From Chara braunii (taxonomy: Eukaryota > Streptophyta > Charophyceae > Charales > Characeae): DNA of 28,801 bases. The stretch covers positions 1,887,978 to 1,916,778 of the forward strand of contig BFEA01000039.1 in the NCBI GenBank assembly GCA_003427395.1, written 5' to 3'. Positions 19,160 to 27,360 of the stretch are shown in pieces; position 1 is the first letter of the stretch; every line of letters starts with the position of its first letter. Under the pieces are notes generated by a model. That model was not told where the DNA came from. It did no database searches and saw nothing but the letters and a program-made list of their open reading frames with translations. The translations under genes and the position numbers were made by a program.

Positions 19160-20335
19160 TAGGAAGAAACCGGACCAAGGGAGGGGTTTCTACAAACTAA
19201 ACACGTCCTTACTTACCTCTGAAAAATTCCAGTGATATATCAAGGATGCTTGGACCTACTGGCAATCATAACGGGACACTAACCAAGACGACGTCCTTTG
19301 GTTTAATAATGGCTTGGCCTTTGTGGCCTGGAAATGTAACGAGTATTCAAAAACTTTTAGCAGATCAGCGCCATTTAGAAGAGATGAACCTTCAACATTG
19401 CCTGCAGTGCCCTGCACCAGTTATGACAACAAGAGGATTACCCAATTGAGGTGACACGCGTGGAGGAGCTTGCAATTAAAAAAATCCAGAGAATGGAGGA
19501 CCAGCTGTTATCCTTTCTTTTCTTTTTTTTTTTTTCTTTTTTTTTTTTTGAAAGAGCCCTTGTGTAAGCCCTCAATCCCAGCGGTGGTAAGAGAACCGTC
19601 AGATTTGAGGGCTTATCTGCCAGGCTGGAATACCAATGGTTGGGCGCTCGCATTAAGGGGGAAATCCAAATCCATTGACACAAGCTCGTTTCTTTCCCAT
19701 GGCAAGGGTCTGGACTGGAAAATCCATCATCGAGGCGTTGGTAGACCCGAAATAGAACCAAGCCCCACTAGCGACCACCACACCTCAATGTGTCCGAATT
19801 GCCTGTGACTTCTTCCAAAGATTTCCTCACATCCAGATGTGGCCACCACCCTTAGGACCAGCGAGTAATGGAGATTGATTAATTCCTTACTCCCATGAAC
19901 AAAAGAAATGCTACCGAAACCTCTCTCCAAGGAAGAAGTATGGTCTGCCCTATTACTCACGGAAGAAGAGAAGACCCTAGGGATCGATGGCCTCCCCAAG
20001 GAGTTATGGGAATTCCAGTGGGGTAGTATCTCGCAGGATGTATGGGATTATTACCAAGCTGCCTGCATCTCAGATTCTCAGGGCAAATGGGAGAATTCGT
20101 CGGACAGGAGGTTCTGAAGTTTTTTATACAAAAAAGGAGATAAAAACAACATCCGTGACTGTCAGTCGACCTATTGGTGGCTAAAGCACTAGCAAACAGG
20201 ATGAACCGGATGATGGAGAATATTATACATCCCGCTCAAACTGATTTCGTAAAAGGAAGAAAATTACAGGATAACATCCTCCTCATCAATGAAATCGCCG
20301 TGCTCATTCTACAGTCAAAGCACCATCCAGCGCTA
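19160..20335 (+). pseudogene. Decayed LINE ORF2 fragment of a different lineage
   Basis: In several frames this reads as the linker and fingers of a plant LINE ORF2. Pieces are GRGFYKLNTSLL near 19180, SKEEVWSALL and GIDGLPKELW (19920-20010), a KKGDKNN-like box near 20130, and AKALANRMNRMMENIIHPAQ followed by DFVKGRKLQDNIL (20177-20285). It contains many stops and frameshifts, plus an inserted T-run at 19516-19550. The endonuclease and the catalytic half of the reverse transcriptase are absent. It ends where MITE copy B begins. It is unlike the 7093-14690 LINE in wording, so it comes from another family. Confidence 0.8.
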
Positions 20336-20458
20336 TACCTTCTTCCCCCGAATACAATGCACGGTCATTATAGCTGTATTTACTATTTCTTATTTAGACT
20401 GAAACATACCCCAAATACAGCTATAATGACCGTCTGTTGTATTCGGGGGAAGAAGGTA
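20336..20458. mobile_element. MITE with ~45-bp terminal inverted repeats, copy B
   Basis: Begins TACCTTCTTCCCCCGAATAC and ends with its mirror GTATTCGGGGGAAGAAGGTA. The inner arm words ACGGTCATTATAGCTGTATT and AATACAGCTATAATGACCGT match perfectly. The arms agree with copy A at 16931. The outermost base pair co-varies with copy A (TTC/GAA here against CTC/GAG there). No clear target duplication. It has inserted in or next to the dead LINE fragment. Confidence 0.85.
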
Positions 20459-20589
20459 GTCCCCTGCAAGAGGGTCTCGACTCTCGATGGATGGATGCTG
20501 TGTGCAGAGAGTGCGTGTGTGTCACTGCAACCGTGCAGCGGTGGGGTGGATACGAGGACCAGTATCGTTCACCTGTTGAACACCGGGTC

Positions 20590-20660
20590 ACAGTTGCAGT
20601 GGTTAAGGCGTCTGGCTGTTTAGCTTGAGATTGGCAGTGCGATTCCTTGAAGGGTCAACA
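20590..20660 (+). mobile_element. tRNA-like SINE head, degenerate
   Basis: GTTGCAGTGGTTAAGGCGTC resembles a tRNA D-arm/A-box region, and GTGCGATTCCTTG about 35 nt later is a weak B box. The anticodon and acceptor stems do not fold convincingly, so I read it as a retroposon head rather than a tRNA gene. Confidence 0.45.
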
Positions 20661-21042
20661 GTAAGGTTAGATACCCATTTCACTTTGCGTGGTAACTGGC
20701 TGGGAAATAATACTTAGGCCTACTAGCGACGAGCCATTTTGGGAATTTTTGGCCGATTATGCCATGACAATTACAACCCATAGTCTGAGAAAATACTGCC
20801 ATTTTGTTGAACTTTTTTTTTTTTTTTTTTTTTTGTACTCTTGCCGCCAGCTCCTTGTCTGTTGCGTTTAGACTTGTCCCAGCTGCCTTGACTGAATGGA
20901 TGTCTGTCTTCGTGTACAAATGATTGATTGAGCTGATCGGTTTATGCGCTCGTCACAGCACTAACCTGTTTGCAGTGTTATTGCTGCGGGAGGGGGACTT
21001 ATCTGTAATGCCAGGGAAGCAGAGTGAGGCAGAACTGAAATT

Positions 21043-21170
21043 GAGCAATTAGATACCTTTCTCGGCCTTTTGGCTAGGATCAAGTGCAGTATCTGTTCTG
21101 GTCAGTTTCATATCTGATCCGTGGTCCATCGGACCACAAAAAAAAAAAGAAAAAAAAAAAGAGCAACTAG
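21043..21170 (+). pseudogene. 3'-truncated U2 snRNA retrocopy with poly(A) and target-site duplication
   Basis: 21053-21138 follows U2 from its 5' end: ATACCTTTCTCGGCCTTTTG, GCTAGGATCAAGTG, AGTATCTGTTCT, CAGTTTCATATCTGAT and a GTGGTCC/GGACCAC hairpin. Then comes an A-rich tail (21138-21160). GAGCAATTAG (21043-21052) and GAGCAACTAG (21161-21170) flank it. The branch-point-recognising GTAGTA reads GCAGTA. Only the first ~86 nt of about 190 remain, so it is a retroposed pseudogene moved by LINE machinery. Confidence 0.93.
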
Positions 21171-21268
21171 AGGGATGAGGGACAGACAAAGCAGGACGGA
21201 TAGCGACAGCATATGGGTAAAATGTTGGGAGGGGAGGCAGAGAGGTGGCTATAACCTTCACAATGTGC

Positions 21269-21269
<1 letters not shown>

Positions 21270-21304
<35 letters not shown>
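21270..21304. repeat. Poly(A) run, ~34 bp
   Basis: The A tract follows GTGCACAT, about 100 bp beyond the U2 retrocopy and 54 bp before the fourth visible exon. It may be the tail of another small retroposon (21171-21270), but that stretch shows no recognisable head. Confidence 0.85.
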
Positions 21305-21307
<3 letters not shown>

Positions 21308-21357
21308 CTTCATTCCAGAGCAAAATGTATTGATTCAGCGATCGAATCGATGTGCAG

Positions 21358-21503
21358 GATCAGCGGAAGATAGGCGCTCTTATTGTGTCCAACAAGGAAG
21401 AGCTGCATGCTGCTGCTGTAGCCCACAAGCTATCCCAGGGTGACAATTCTCCCCCAGCTGAAAATGACTACAGGGAGCTAATCAGACAAGAGTTGAGGAA
21501 ATG
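21358..21503 (+). CDS. AAE15/AAE16: AAE15/16-type acyl-activating enzyme, fourth visible exon
   Basis: Follows CGATGTGCAG and reads DQRKIGALIVSNKEEL, then HKLSQGD, NDYRELIRQELRK, ending after TG of a split codon at donor GTAACA (21504), phase 2. Together with the preceding exon it makes VGQDQRKIGALIV, a signature of AAE15/16 C-terminal domains. The loop with GDNSPPAEND is where family members vary in length. The frame is clean. Confidence 0.92.
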
Positions 21504-21514
21504 GTAACATTTCC

Positions 21515-21612
21515 AAGTCCCAGTTTGAATAAGTTCCAGTTTGAAAAAGTTCCAGTTTGAAAAAGTTCCAGCTTGCAAAGTCCATTTGAAAAAGTCCCAG
21601 TTTGCTAGTTCC
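21515..21612. repeat. Tandem ~16-bp repeat directly after the donor site
   Basis: AGTTCCAGTTTGAAAA and near relatives (AGTCCCAGTTTGAATA, AGTTCCAGCTTGCAA) repeat about six times, starting 11 bp inside the intron. Nothing coding. Confidence 0.85.
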
Positions 21613-21692
21613 ATGTTGCCCAAATTTCCCAATTGTTCTGTACTCTTTCTCCTATATGCTATTTGGAACTATTGCTAATTGATTATTAATCT

Positions 21693-21731
<39 letters not shown>

Positions 21732-21779
21732 AGAACCTCTCGATTCTGGCTCCTGCCATTCTGGGGAGCAACAGTCCGA

Positions 21780-22510
21780 TTCCTATTCACTATTGCTAAC
21801 TAATCTCCTATTCTATCTATTGCTAACTATTCGCAACTAATCTCCTATGCTGTTCCTGATGGTTCCCAGACCCTCTCCCATACTATTCCAACTGTTCCCA
21901 ACTACTCTCCTCTTATGCTTTTCCTTACTCTTCCCAATAATACTGTAAATAATAAATATGCTATATATTATATTCCCAGCTACTCCCAACTTATCCCAAC
22001 TATTCCCAACTAGTGCTATTCCCAACTATTCCCAACTTATCTTCTTTGCAATTCCTGCCTGTTCCTTACTAATCTCCTATGCTATTCCTAACGGCTCCCA
22101 ACTACTCTCGTATGCTATTCTCAACTGCTCCCTAGTACTATCCTATGCTATTCCCAACTGTTCCCAACTACTCTCCGATGCCATTCCCAATCGTTTCCCT
22201 ATTCCTAACTGCACTACAGCACTCTCCTTTGATATTCCTTACTGTTCCCAACTAATCTCCTATGTCATTCCTCGCTATTCCCAACGAATCTCCTATGCTA
22301 TTCCCGACTATTCCTGACTAATCTCCTATGCTATCCTGACTGTTCCCAACTAATCTCCAACGCTATTCCCGACTATTACCGAGCACTCCCGTATGCTATT
22401 TCTGACTGTCGAACTATTCGTAACTACTTTCCTATGCTATTGCTAATTGTTCTCGAGAATCTCGACTACTCTCCTATGCTATTCCTTAATAGTTAAACTA
22501 CTCTCCTATC
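21780..22510. repeat. Degenerate minisatellite, unit ~33 bp, ~730 bp long
   Basis: The theme is CTAATCTCCTATGCTATTCC followed by CAACTRTTCCCAA, repeated about twenty times with many substitutions and partial units. The strand is strongly pyrimidine-biased. One forward frame stays open for 119 codons with repeats of SYAIPN, a consequence of the period rather than evidence of a protein. Confidence 0.88.
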
Positions 22511-22585
22511 GTACATTTGCTATCTTAGTATCTTCTCATAATCCCCCCCCTCCTCACCTCCAGGACAGATGTTCATTCAGTCCTC

Positions 22586-22831
22586 TCATTGCAACCGTCT
22601 GCCCTCTCCCGCCTCCCACCTCCCTGTCTTCTCCTCAACCTCTTTGTTGGTCAAGGCTGGAACAACACTGAACGCAGCCTCATGGGCTTTCACGTTGTCC
22701 TCCTTGTCCTTCTCCTTCTCCTTCTCTCCCTCCTCCGTCTTCAACGCTTTTCCATAGAAGAACGGGTACTGCGCTTTTTCTGCCTCAGGGGCAGCGTCCA
22801 ACTGCAGCTTCCATTCTGCTGCAGTCGTCAT
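22586..22831 (-). CDS. Unrecognised small ORF, antisense inside intron (doubtful)
   Basis: From ATG at 22829-22831 on the minus strand it reads 81 codons to TGA. It starts MTTAAEWKLQLDA, then EKAQYPFFYGKALK, then a Glu/Lys-rich run and a Glu/Arg-rich end. I do not recognise it. The first half does not look low-complexity, so it might be a captured exon or a small gene fragment. The second half is simple sequence. No splice partner was found nearby. Confidence 0.25.
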   Translation of the reverse strand: MTTAAEWKLQLDAAPEAEKAQYPFFYGKALKTEEGEKEKEKDKEDNVKAHEAAFSVVPALTNKEVEEKTGRWEAGEGRRLQ

Positions 22832-22939
22832 GATGGAGGATGATGGTGTCAGCAAGTCTCTCAAGAGGGGTCCGAAACTCCTCCCATTTCTGGGACGAAC
22901 ACTCCTCACTCCCTCAAGAGCAACACTCAAACGCTTCTC

Positions 22940-22940
<1 letters not shown>

Positions 22941-23011
<71 letters not shown>
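22941..23011. repeat. (CT)n microsatellite
   Basis: About 70 bp of nearly pure CT, next to CCACCCACATGC. Antisense frames read Arg-Glu repeats. Confidence 0.97.
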
Positions 23012-23012
<1 letters not shown>

Positions 23013-23118
23013 CCCACATGCTGCACACAACTCACCCTCATCATGAAATATTGAACCGAAAAACTACCTTGTATAGAGGGTGTGCTGTATTCTGGGGAAG
23101 ACTGTAGGAAGGGGTTCA

Positions 23119-23190
23119 GCCAAAAATGTAGTGGTTAAGAGGCTTGACTCTTGTGGTCGAGGGTGCCGGTTCGATTCCGTCGAAGGTCTG
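23119..23190 (+). mobile_element. tRNA-like head (SINE remnant)
   Basis: TAGTGGTTAAGAGGCTTGAC fits an A box and GCCGGTTCGATTCC a near-perfect B box, 38 nt apart as in a tRNA. The acceptor ends do not pair (upstream AAAAATG against GAAGGTC), so it is not a usable tRNA. A TTG trinucleotide run (about 23203-23232) follows and may be its tail. Confidence 0.6.
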
Positions 23191-23713
23191 AGGAAGTATC
23201 TTCGTTGTCGTTGTTGTTGTTGTTGTTGCTGTTGCTGTTTTGTTTTCTGGAGGGGGGTTCGTCTTAACGTTGTCATGTACACAACTGGATTTGAACGATG
23301 TTTATCTATTGGGCCTCGCTCCACTACTCACCACATGCACAAAAGACAAAAACTATGGCACTGTATCTTCACATGTTCTAGTGGAAAAATCATTCTCATT
23401 CTGCGCATTTGGTGAGTAGTTGAGCAAGGGCCATGGTTATGTGCTTTCGTTGAACTTTGTTTTATTTACTGCCTATCATGTATGGAACAGTTGGGCTCTA
23501 CAGTCTTCCCCCCTGAACACAGCCACACACCCTCCGTCACGACTGTATCATACCAGAAAGATAGCTTGTATGTAATTCAGGCGCACTCTGCAGGGGCATG
23601 TCCCGACTCACAAATTGACTGAAGCTGTTTGTTGTCTTCTGCCGTTTTCGTCAACTTTGTGACCGTTTGCGACCGTTTGTGACCGTTTGGGATTATTGTG
23701 TCTGCTTCGACAG

Positions 23714-23786
23714 TGTAAATTCATCAAAAGGTTTCCGAACACAGGACTCTGTCGGACCATTTGTACTTATTGATGAACCATTCTCG
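23714..23786 (+). CDS. AAE15/AAE16: AAE15/16-type acyl-activating enzyme, fifth visible exon
   Basis: Reads VNSSKGFRTQDSVGPFVLID and then EPFS, ending in phase 0 at a consensus donor GTGAGT (23787). VGPFVLIDEPF matches the conserved strand near the C-terminus of AAE15/16. The acceptor at 23713 is chosen because it is pyrimidine-rich and is the only one I found that keeps frame with the phase-2 donor at 21504. It gives Cys where relatives usually have Trp (RKW), and about three extra residues. A later AG (23730 or 23744) would restore Trp but shift the frame. So the 5' end of this exon is the least certain in the gene. Confidence 0.75.
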
Positions 23787-23988
23787 GTGAGTTCAGGCTA
23801 CTTGTGTTAATCAGTGTATGTCGTGCCCATCCCTTCTTCTTTTTTGTTTTTTTGAAAAAGAGATGTACTGTATTGCTGGGAACAGGGCTCAGCATCCCTC
23901 ACATCATATTCAGGTGACCCTATTGAAATGAGCTAGGCTCATTGGCCTAGGCAGAAATGAGGTCCAACAGATTGTGATTTTGAGTAAA

Positions 23989-23990
<2 letters not shown>

Positions 23991-24071
<81 letters not shown>
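23991..24071. repeat. (CT)n microsatellite
   Basis: About 80 bp of pure CT within the last intron. Confidence 0.97.
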
Positions 24072-24075
<4 letters not shown>

Positions 24076-24362
24076 AGGGACCTTCCGTGGTCCTTGCCCC
24101 ACCAGGCGGCCTGTTTTATAACACAACAGTAGACTGAGGGTTGCCTCTTGGAATATCCGGGGGGGGGCTGGTCGAGTCATGTGGCCAACCACCACAAAGA
24201 AATCCGGGAACTGAGTTTGACAATTGCAAGTGCGCTTGTCCACGCAGAACTTGTTGTTGTTGTTTTTTCCTTTCAGAAAGTGTGTAGGAACAGGCAAAAA
24301 CCAGGGACTGCTCAACTCCTTCCACTACTACGTAAATCGCTAATTTGGTACTTAGGGCATCC

Positions 24363-24514
24363 CCGCACGGGACACGAAACGAAAAACGAAATGAGTGCAT
24401 CTTCCTGCAGAAAATGGCCAGGTTCATGGGTTTGCTATAAATCGTAACGAGTGTATTTTGCCACCTTTCCTAGGCAGATGCACTCGTTTCGTTTTCGTTT
24501 CGTGTGCCGTGCGG
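24363..24514. mobile_element. MITE with ~40-bp terminal inverted repeats, separate family
   Basis: The left end reads CCGCACGGGACACGAAACGA, continuing AAAACGAAATGAGTGCATCT. The right end, reverse-complemented, reads CCGCACGGCACACGAAACGA, continuing AAACGAAACGAGTGCATCT. So about 38 of 40 arm positions agree, apart from a one-base length change in the A-run. The interior is 70 bp and non-coding. No clear target duplication. Confidence 0.85.
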
Positions 24515-24689
24515 CGAGACCCTTACTCATACTAGCCTTATGCATATGTTTTGTTTCATTTCTCTCCAAGTTTTGATCAATTTTCCAGTTGGAAGTAAAT
24601 CGCAACTTTGATTCTCGCCTTTTTCTAGTGTACTGCACTTCATCTTTCTTGTTTTTTTCAATTTTTTGTTCATTTTTCCAGTACTATGT

Positions 24690-24795
24690 AATTTCTCGAT
24701 TTACGTGTTGTCATCCTTACGTGTTGTCATCCTTGCGCAAGGGCCATGCTAATCTATCTTTTTCTGTATCGTTCCAGTTTTAACGGATATTTCCA
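24690..24795 (-). pseudogene. U6 snRNA-like copy with internal 16-bp duplication, minus strand
   Basis: On the minus strand: GGAAATATCCGTTAAAACTG, GAACGATACAG, GATTAGCATGGCCCTTGCGC, AAGGATGACA, AAATCGAGAAAT. The segment carrying GGATGACAACACGTAA is present twice (24701-24716 and 24717-24732). ACAGAGA reads ACAGAAA, and the four extra bases before TTAGCAT match the copy at 2909-3024. The 3' end (GGTCCAAATTTT) is lost. Not functional. Confidence 0.85.
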
Positions 24796-25116
24796 GTGAT
24801 GGATTTTCATTTCAAATTGTTGTCTAGACTTCTTACCAATGTGAGACGATCGTAACACTGTATATAACGTGCGTGTTTTTGGTAATCTAAGAGCTCGCGT
24901 CTTTCTCTGAATTTCAAAAGCTTTGATAACGATCACTATTTTTGCAGTTTAATTCTAGAAGTCAACTTCTTCAGATCTTCTTGTAATTTAATGCAAATGA
25001 GACTGCTATGGTGCTACCGGCCACACTCTTGACACACTCTTTTTTTCACAAGTTCATCGCGTTGATGTTGTTATCGTTGTTGTTTGTTTTGTTTTGCGCG
25101 TTCGGCTTTCCGACAG

Positions 25117-25206
25117 ATCGAGAATGGGATGCTGACTGCCACCATGAAGATGAAGAGAGATGTTATTTCGGATAAATATGCGGACAAGATAAAAGCTCTT
25201 TTTTGA
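25117..25206 (+). CDS. AAE15/AAE16: AAE15/16-type acyl-activating enzyme, terminal exon
   Basis: After CTTTCCGACAG it reads IENGMLTATMKMKRDVISDK, then YADKIKALF and TGA (25204-25206). ENGMLTATMKMKR is the ANL A10 motif, whose Lys orients the substrate carboxylate and ATP phosphate during adenylation; it is present here. The protein ends at the usual point for the family, a few residues shorter than land-plant members ending IERLY-type. All six exons together give 228 codons in one frame. Confidence 0.93.
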   Translation: MENGMLTATMKMKRDVISDKYADKIKALF

Positions 25207-25600
25207 GTGACAAAAAGTGACATACTTGGGACACTGGTCACTGGTGGAACTCGGGAACTCCAGTCTCGCTGGAACTTGGAACTTGGGACCACCATACTTG
25301 TTGTGAAAGGTGGCACTCTCTCAGCTGCTACCCCCTGCCCCCCTGCTATGAGTCTCTGCCCATCCATTGGCTTTTCCAGGTTTTTTTTCCCCTTTTTCTT
25401 TTGTTAAATAGCCCGGACAATTCACTGTGTAATATTGTGTATGTGCTTTTGGATCGTTTGCTCTCTCTGTGCTGTGATGGGACCAGAAGCTCATCTGACA
25501 CAGTCTGACGGTTTCTGGTCAGGCGATCACAGCCAGCTTGATTTCCTTGTATTGATTTTGTATGATTATTAGTTTATGCGTAAATAACTTATCTTCCAAA
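25207..25600 (+). other. Probable 3' untranslated region of the AAE gene
   Basis: Non-coding after the stop, T-rich from 25380. No AATAAA was seen, only TGTAATATTGTGTATGTG near 25427. An imperfect inverted repeat lies at 25471-25533: CTGTGATGGGACCAGAA against TTCTGGTCAGGCGATCACAG, loop about 22 nt. That could be a UTR hairpin or a small MITE. The true transcript end cannot be placed. Confidence 0.45.
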
Positions 25601-25726
25601 CAAGCCGTTGGGAACGCCTGTTCCCGCTGATTCTGTCTATAGACATGTTGGGGAGTTGTTTGTGCGCCCATCGGTGCCTTCCTACCACTTTACAACCTAG
25701 GTTTCGCTGGTCCTAGCTGGGTTGGG

Positions 25727-25838
25727 TGGGGCCCACCAGCTGGGACAAGTCATGTTGCCCTGCTCCCCTGCCAAACTGTGTCACTCTAGTGAAACCAACT
25801 TCATGTGTCCCAGCTGGTGGGGCCCACCAGCTGGGACA
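25727..25838. repeat. 33-bp near-perfect palindrome plus an upstream partial copy
   Basis: 25806-25838 reads TGTCCCAGCTGGTGGG, then GCCCACCAGCTGGGACA: sixteen-base arms around one central G. A partial copy, GGTGGGGCCCACCAGCTGGGACAAGTC in two overlapping parts (25727-25752), lies about 80 bp upstream in direct orientation. The palindrome would extrude as a cruciform or fold as RNA. Confidence 0.9.
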
Positions 25839-25839
25839 A

Positions 25840-26960
25840 GTCGTAACACACGGATTTTCATGTACGCTAACGTTAGCTAGCCTCCATGACTATTCCTTGG
25901 ATTGACTATTAGTCTCTTCTGCTATTTGGCTTTGACTGCCTACCTGCGTCGCTCCTTGCGCGCTGTATGCTGATGAGACTGCTTGTGCATACTGGCAAAG
26001 AATTCAAAAAATCCATGACCTTATTTCCCCTCGACTGCGGGAAAGACCTAATTATACCCCTTGTGCACGCCTCATGCAGTGCTCGTCAATCGTTGCACAT
26101 CTCCGGGCAAAGGCAAACAACTCTGGCGAGGTCCGTCTGCACGCTCCACATCAGCGTCTTCGAGTCCTTAACTCCAGCGATGAAGAAGCTATATGTGTGC
26201 CTTTTTTGCTTAGTACCTTCTGCTCGAGGACAGTCAATGACCTTCTCTTTCTCTCTGCGGAAAGTCGGCCCCACATCCGAGTCTAGTTGAGCCCGCCTCA
26301 GGGAGGCCAATTACCTTCACTGCTAGGTCCAGTGAAGAAGAGAAGGAAGCTATCGGGTCTCCTTCCGCACCTCATGTCCACAAGCGCATTTCATGCAGCT
26401 CAGCTCCGCGCGCGACAATGCTGTGCACCCTCTTCTCCCCGGTACTCTGCTTGCACTGTACGCGCCTATACAAGCCTCTTTTTTTTTTCTTTTTTTTTCA
26501 GTTCCTCTGGGCAACCGCAGGCGAAATTCCGAAAAATGACTTTTTTGGCTTAGGCAATGAAGAGAAGGGTTGCAGGAAAGAGTTTCCGGAAAAAGGGTTT
26601 CTCCATTTCGCTCCCTGGCAATTCCTGCAAATTTTTGAAAGACTCCCTGGCAATTCCTGCAAATTTTTGAAAGACTAAGTTCTCTTGAGTTGGGCCGTAC
26701 TGGTTGACATGGAAAAGCGGACGCAAAGAGTGCTTGCTAGGGGAACGGCAGCTTATATAGCTGTCGTCTCCAGTGCTACTAAGATTAATTGAGGGAGTGC
26801 AGAGGAGGGAGAAGAGTGGACCTCGTCGTCCTCCTCGTGATGAGGAGGCCATCAAATGTTCAGCACATGGCGGTGCATTTGGGGCTGTTGTGCGCATCAA
26901 CAAGTACAGGTCCCAAGATGCTCGCTGCGGAAAGTTGGGCCCACATGTTAGCTGAGTGGT
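25840..26960. other. Downstream DNA, no gene recognised
   Basis: Short frames of 60-117 codons exist on both strands but show no domain, no codon logic and no splice-consistent continuation. A T-run sits at 26479-26499. Apart from the 32-bp duplication I see nothing to annotate. Confidence 0.4.
26611..26674. repeat. Exact 32-bp tandem duplication
   Basis: CTCCCTGGCAATTCCTGCAA followed by ATTTTTGAAAGA occurs at 26611-26642 and again without change at 26643-26674. The identity suggests a recent event. Confidence 0.95.
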
Positions 26961-26964
26961 GCCG

Positions 26965-27360
26965 ACAATGTAGTCGGGGGGAACTTGGGATTGGGTCCAC
27001 TTGGGCGCACAATGTGGTTGGGCGGAACTTCGGCTCAGGGGCGCAATTTATTTGGGCAGAACTTGCGCTTGGGCTCACAGTCTAGTCGGGCGGAGCCTGG
27101 GCTTGGGCATACAATTTCGTCGGGCGGAAATTGGGCTTGGGTGCATAGTTTCATCGGGCGGAACTTGAGTTGGGACTCGGGAACATAATTTCCTCGGGCG
27201 GACTTGGGCTTCGGGGCACAGATCCATTGGCCGGAATTTTTGTTTGGGTGCGTCGATCAGTTGGGCGCGACTTGGGCTTGGGTGCACAGTTTAACTGCAG
27301 TGCAGTGGTGGGAGGAACTTGGGATTGGACGCACAATTCAGATGGGCCCACAATTCAGTT
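26965..27360. repeat. Degenerate minisatellite, unit ~35-40 bp
   Basis: The theme CGGGCGGAACTTGGGCTTGG followed by GTGCACAATTTCGT is repeated about ten times with substitutions and length changes. G-rich on the plus strand. Overlapping frames on both strands stay open because of the period; none looks like a real protein. Confidence 0.85.

Larger units (their letters stand above)
17182..21357 (+). other. Intron (4,176 bp) of the AAE gene
   Basis: Bounded by GTCGGT and CGATGTGCAG, phase 0 on both sides (GQ|DQR). It carries a U6 retrocopy, two MITEs, a SINE, a decayed LINE fragment and a U2 retrocopy, listed separately. 17930-18400 is C/T-rich and shows nothing else I can name. Confidence 0.85.
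21504..23713 (+). other. Intron (2,210 bp) of the AAE gene
   Basis: The donor GTAACA is clear; the acceptor chosen is TCTGCTTCGACAG at 23701-23713. The intron is filled with 15-bp and ~33-bp tandem repeats, a T-run (21691-21727), a CT tract and a tRNA-like head. 23240-23700 holds nothing else I can name. Confidence 0.75.
23787..25116 (+). other. Intron (1,330 bp) of the AAE gene
   Basis: GTGAGT to GGCTTTCCGACAG, phase 0 on both sides (S|IENG). Contents: CT tract, a 152-bp inverted-repeat element and a U6-like copy. 24800-25080 is AT-rich with nothing named. Confidence 0.88.

Noticed and set aside
21958-22317. 119-codon forward frame with repeated SYAIPN
   Set aside because: Its length is explained by the ~33-bp minisatellite period, which leaves this frame open.
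23119-23190. Possible tRNA gene
   Set aside because: A and B boxes are present but the acceptor and anticodon stems do not fold and the tail is a TTG repeat, so it is called a SINE head.
25969-25985. Third CTGATGAGA word resembling a hammerhead core
   Set aside because: No helix II pairing and no GAAA in register downstream.
25967-26290. 107-codon forward frame
   Set aside because: Overlaps other frames of similar length, lacks recognisable motifs, and no splice sites or neighbours support it.
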